A DNA stretch of 7,085 nucleotides from an uncultured Rhodospirillaceae bacterium (lineage in GTDB: Bacteria > Pseudomonadota > Alphaproteobacteria > Rhodospirillales > Casp-alpha2): contig CAJWVP010000152.1 of the NCBI GenBank assembly GCA_913048145.1, positions 1 through 7,085 on the forward strand. The letters are read 5' to 3'. Both the position numbers and the translations under genes were made by a program. A model generated the notes under the pieces. That model was not told where the DNA came from, did not search any database, and saw only the letters and a list, made by a program, of their open reading frames with translations. Positions 6,875 to 7,085 of this stretch are shown in pieces (positions within the stretch are counted from its first letter, which is position 1; each line of letters begins with the position of its first letter).

Positions 6875-7085
6875 TGTATATCTGTCGACGCGAGCACCGC
6901 GTCCTGGTGCAAGGGATTACTGGAAAGCAGGGTACCTTTTGGACTGAGCGCATGCAGGAATACGGCACCAACGTCATCGGTGGCGTGAACCCAAAGAAAG
7001 CGGGCACCAAACATTGCGGTGTTCCCGTCTATGCCAGCGCCCTGGATGCGTCCAAGGACGGCGCTGTGGATGCCACTGTCATGTT
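6874..7085 (+). CDS. ADP-forming acyl-CoA ligase, alpha subunit (SucD-like), 3'-truncated by the window edge
   Basis: The first 70 codons of the alpha subunit of the same ligase; the frame is open to the right edge. The fragment is the start of the Rossmann-type CoA-binding domain. HRVLVQGITGKQGTFWTERM (9-28) matches the SucD CoA-binding loop (GFTGSQGTFH in E. coli). GTNVIGGVNPKKAGTKHCGV (32-51) matches [20 protein letters not shown], followed by PVYASALDA and ATVMF. A full protein would be about 290-300 residues, and its phosphorylated histidine lies beyond the window, so activity cannot be judged. It overlaps the beta gene by one base and has its own ribosome site, so the two are expressed as a pair. 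It is SauD-like if the sulfoacetate reading is right, otherwise the alpha half of a ligase for another small acid. Confidence 0.93.
   Translation, partial: MYICRREHRVLVQGITGKQGTFWTERMQEYGTNVIGGVNPKKAGTKHCGVPVYASALDASKDGAVDATVM

Noticed and set aside
5729..7085. Ligase genes as the housekeeping TCA-cycle sucCD
   Set aside because: They sit behind an IclR regulator and an acylating aldehyde dehydrogenase rather than by TCA genes, and the beta subunit differs at conserved SucC loops. Without the rest of the genome this is not final.

Overview
The window is 7,085 bases of moderately GC-rich bacterial DNA, dense in genes apart from two short AT-richer gaps. It holds four complete protein genes that I can assign with good confidence, one complete protease whose start is uncertain, and one gene cut by each edge. 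No RNA genes, insertion sequences, CRISPR arrays or large repeats are visible. The base composition, the protein style and an IclR-controlled catabolic operon suggest a proteobacterium, most likely an alphaproteobacterium. That placement is an inference, because no phylogenetic marker is present.

Layout. (1) Bases 1-653, plus strand: the 3' part of an alpha/beta hydrolase with a complete Ser-Asp-His triad. (2) 654-896: non-coding, with no convincing promoter or terminator. (3) 897-2180, plus: a secreted subtilisin-type (S8) serine protease with all catalytic residues. (4) About 3304 down to 2168, minus: a secreted trypsin-like (S1, DegP-type catalytic domain) protease with a C-terminal TPR-like region. 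Its 3' end overlaps the end of the S8 gene by 13 bases, so the two proteases converge tail to tail. (5) 3305-3434: an AT-rich divergent control region with a good sigma70-type promoter for the S1 protease and a 10-bp perfect palindrome in its spacer. (6) 3435 to the right edge, plus: a tightly packed operon of an IclR regulator, a CoA-acylating aldehyde dehydrogenase of the SauS (sulfoacetaldehyde) type, an ATP-grasp acyl-CoA ligase beta subunit (SucC-like), and the start of the matching alpha subunit (SucD-like), which runs off the window.

How the genes work together. The operon encodes a two-step link between a carboxylic acid and its aldehyde. The ADP-forming ligase (beta plus alpha) would activate an acid to its CoA thioester at the cost of ATP. 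The acylating dehydrogenase would then reduce the thioester to the aldehyde, releasing CoA; the reverse direction is also possible. Similarity to SauS makes sulfoacetate to sulfoacetyl-CoA to sulfoacetaldehyde the leading hypothesis, with the ligase standing in for the AMP-forming SauT of the classical pathway. The substrate is not proven by sequence. The beta subunit has lost standard succinyl-CoA synthetase loop residues, which argues against it being the TCA-cycle enzyme.

The two exported proteases form a separate unit. Their targets are unknown, and both have even cysteine counts consistent with disulfides outside the cytoplasm.
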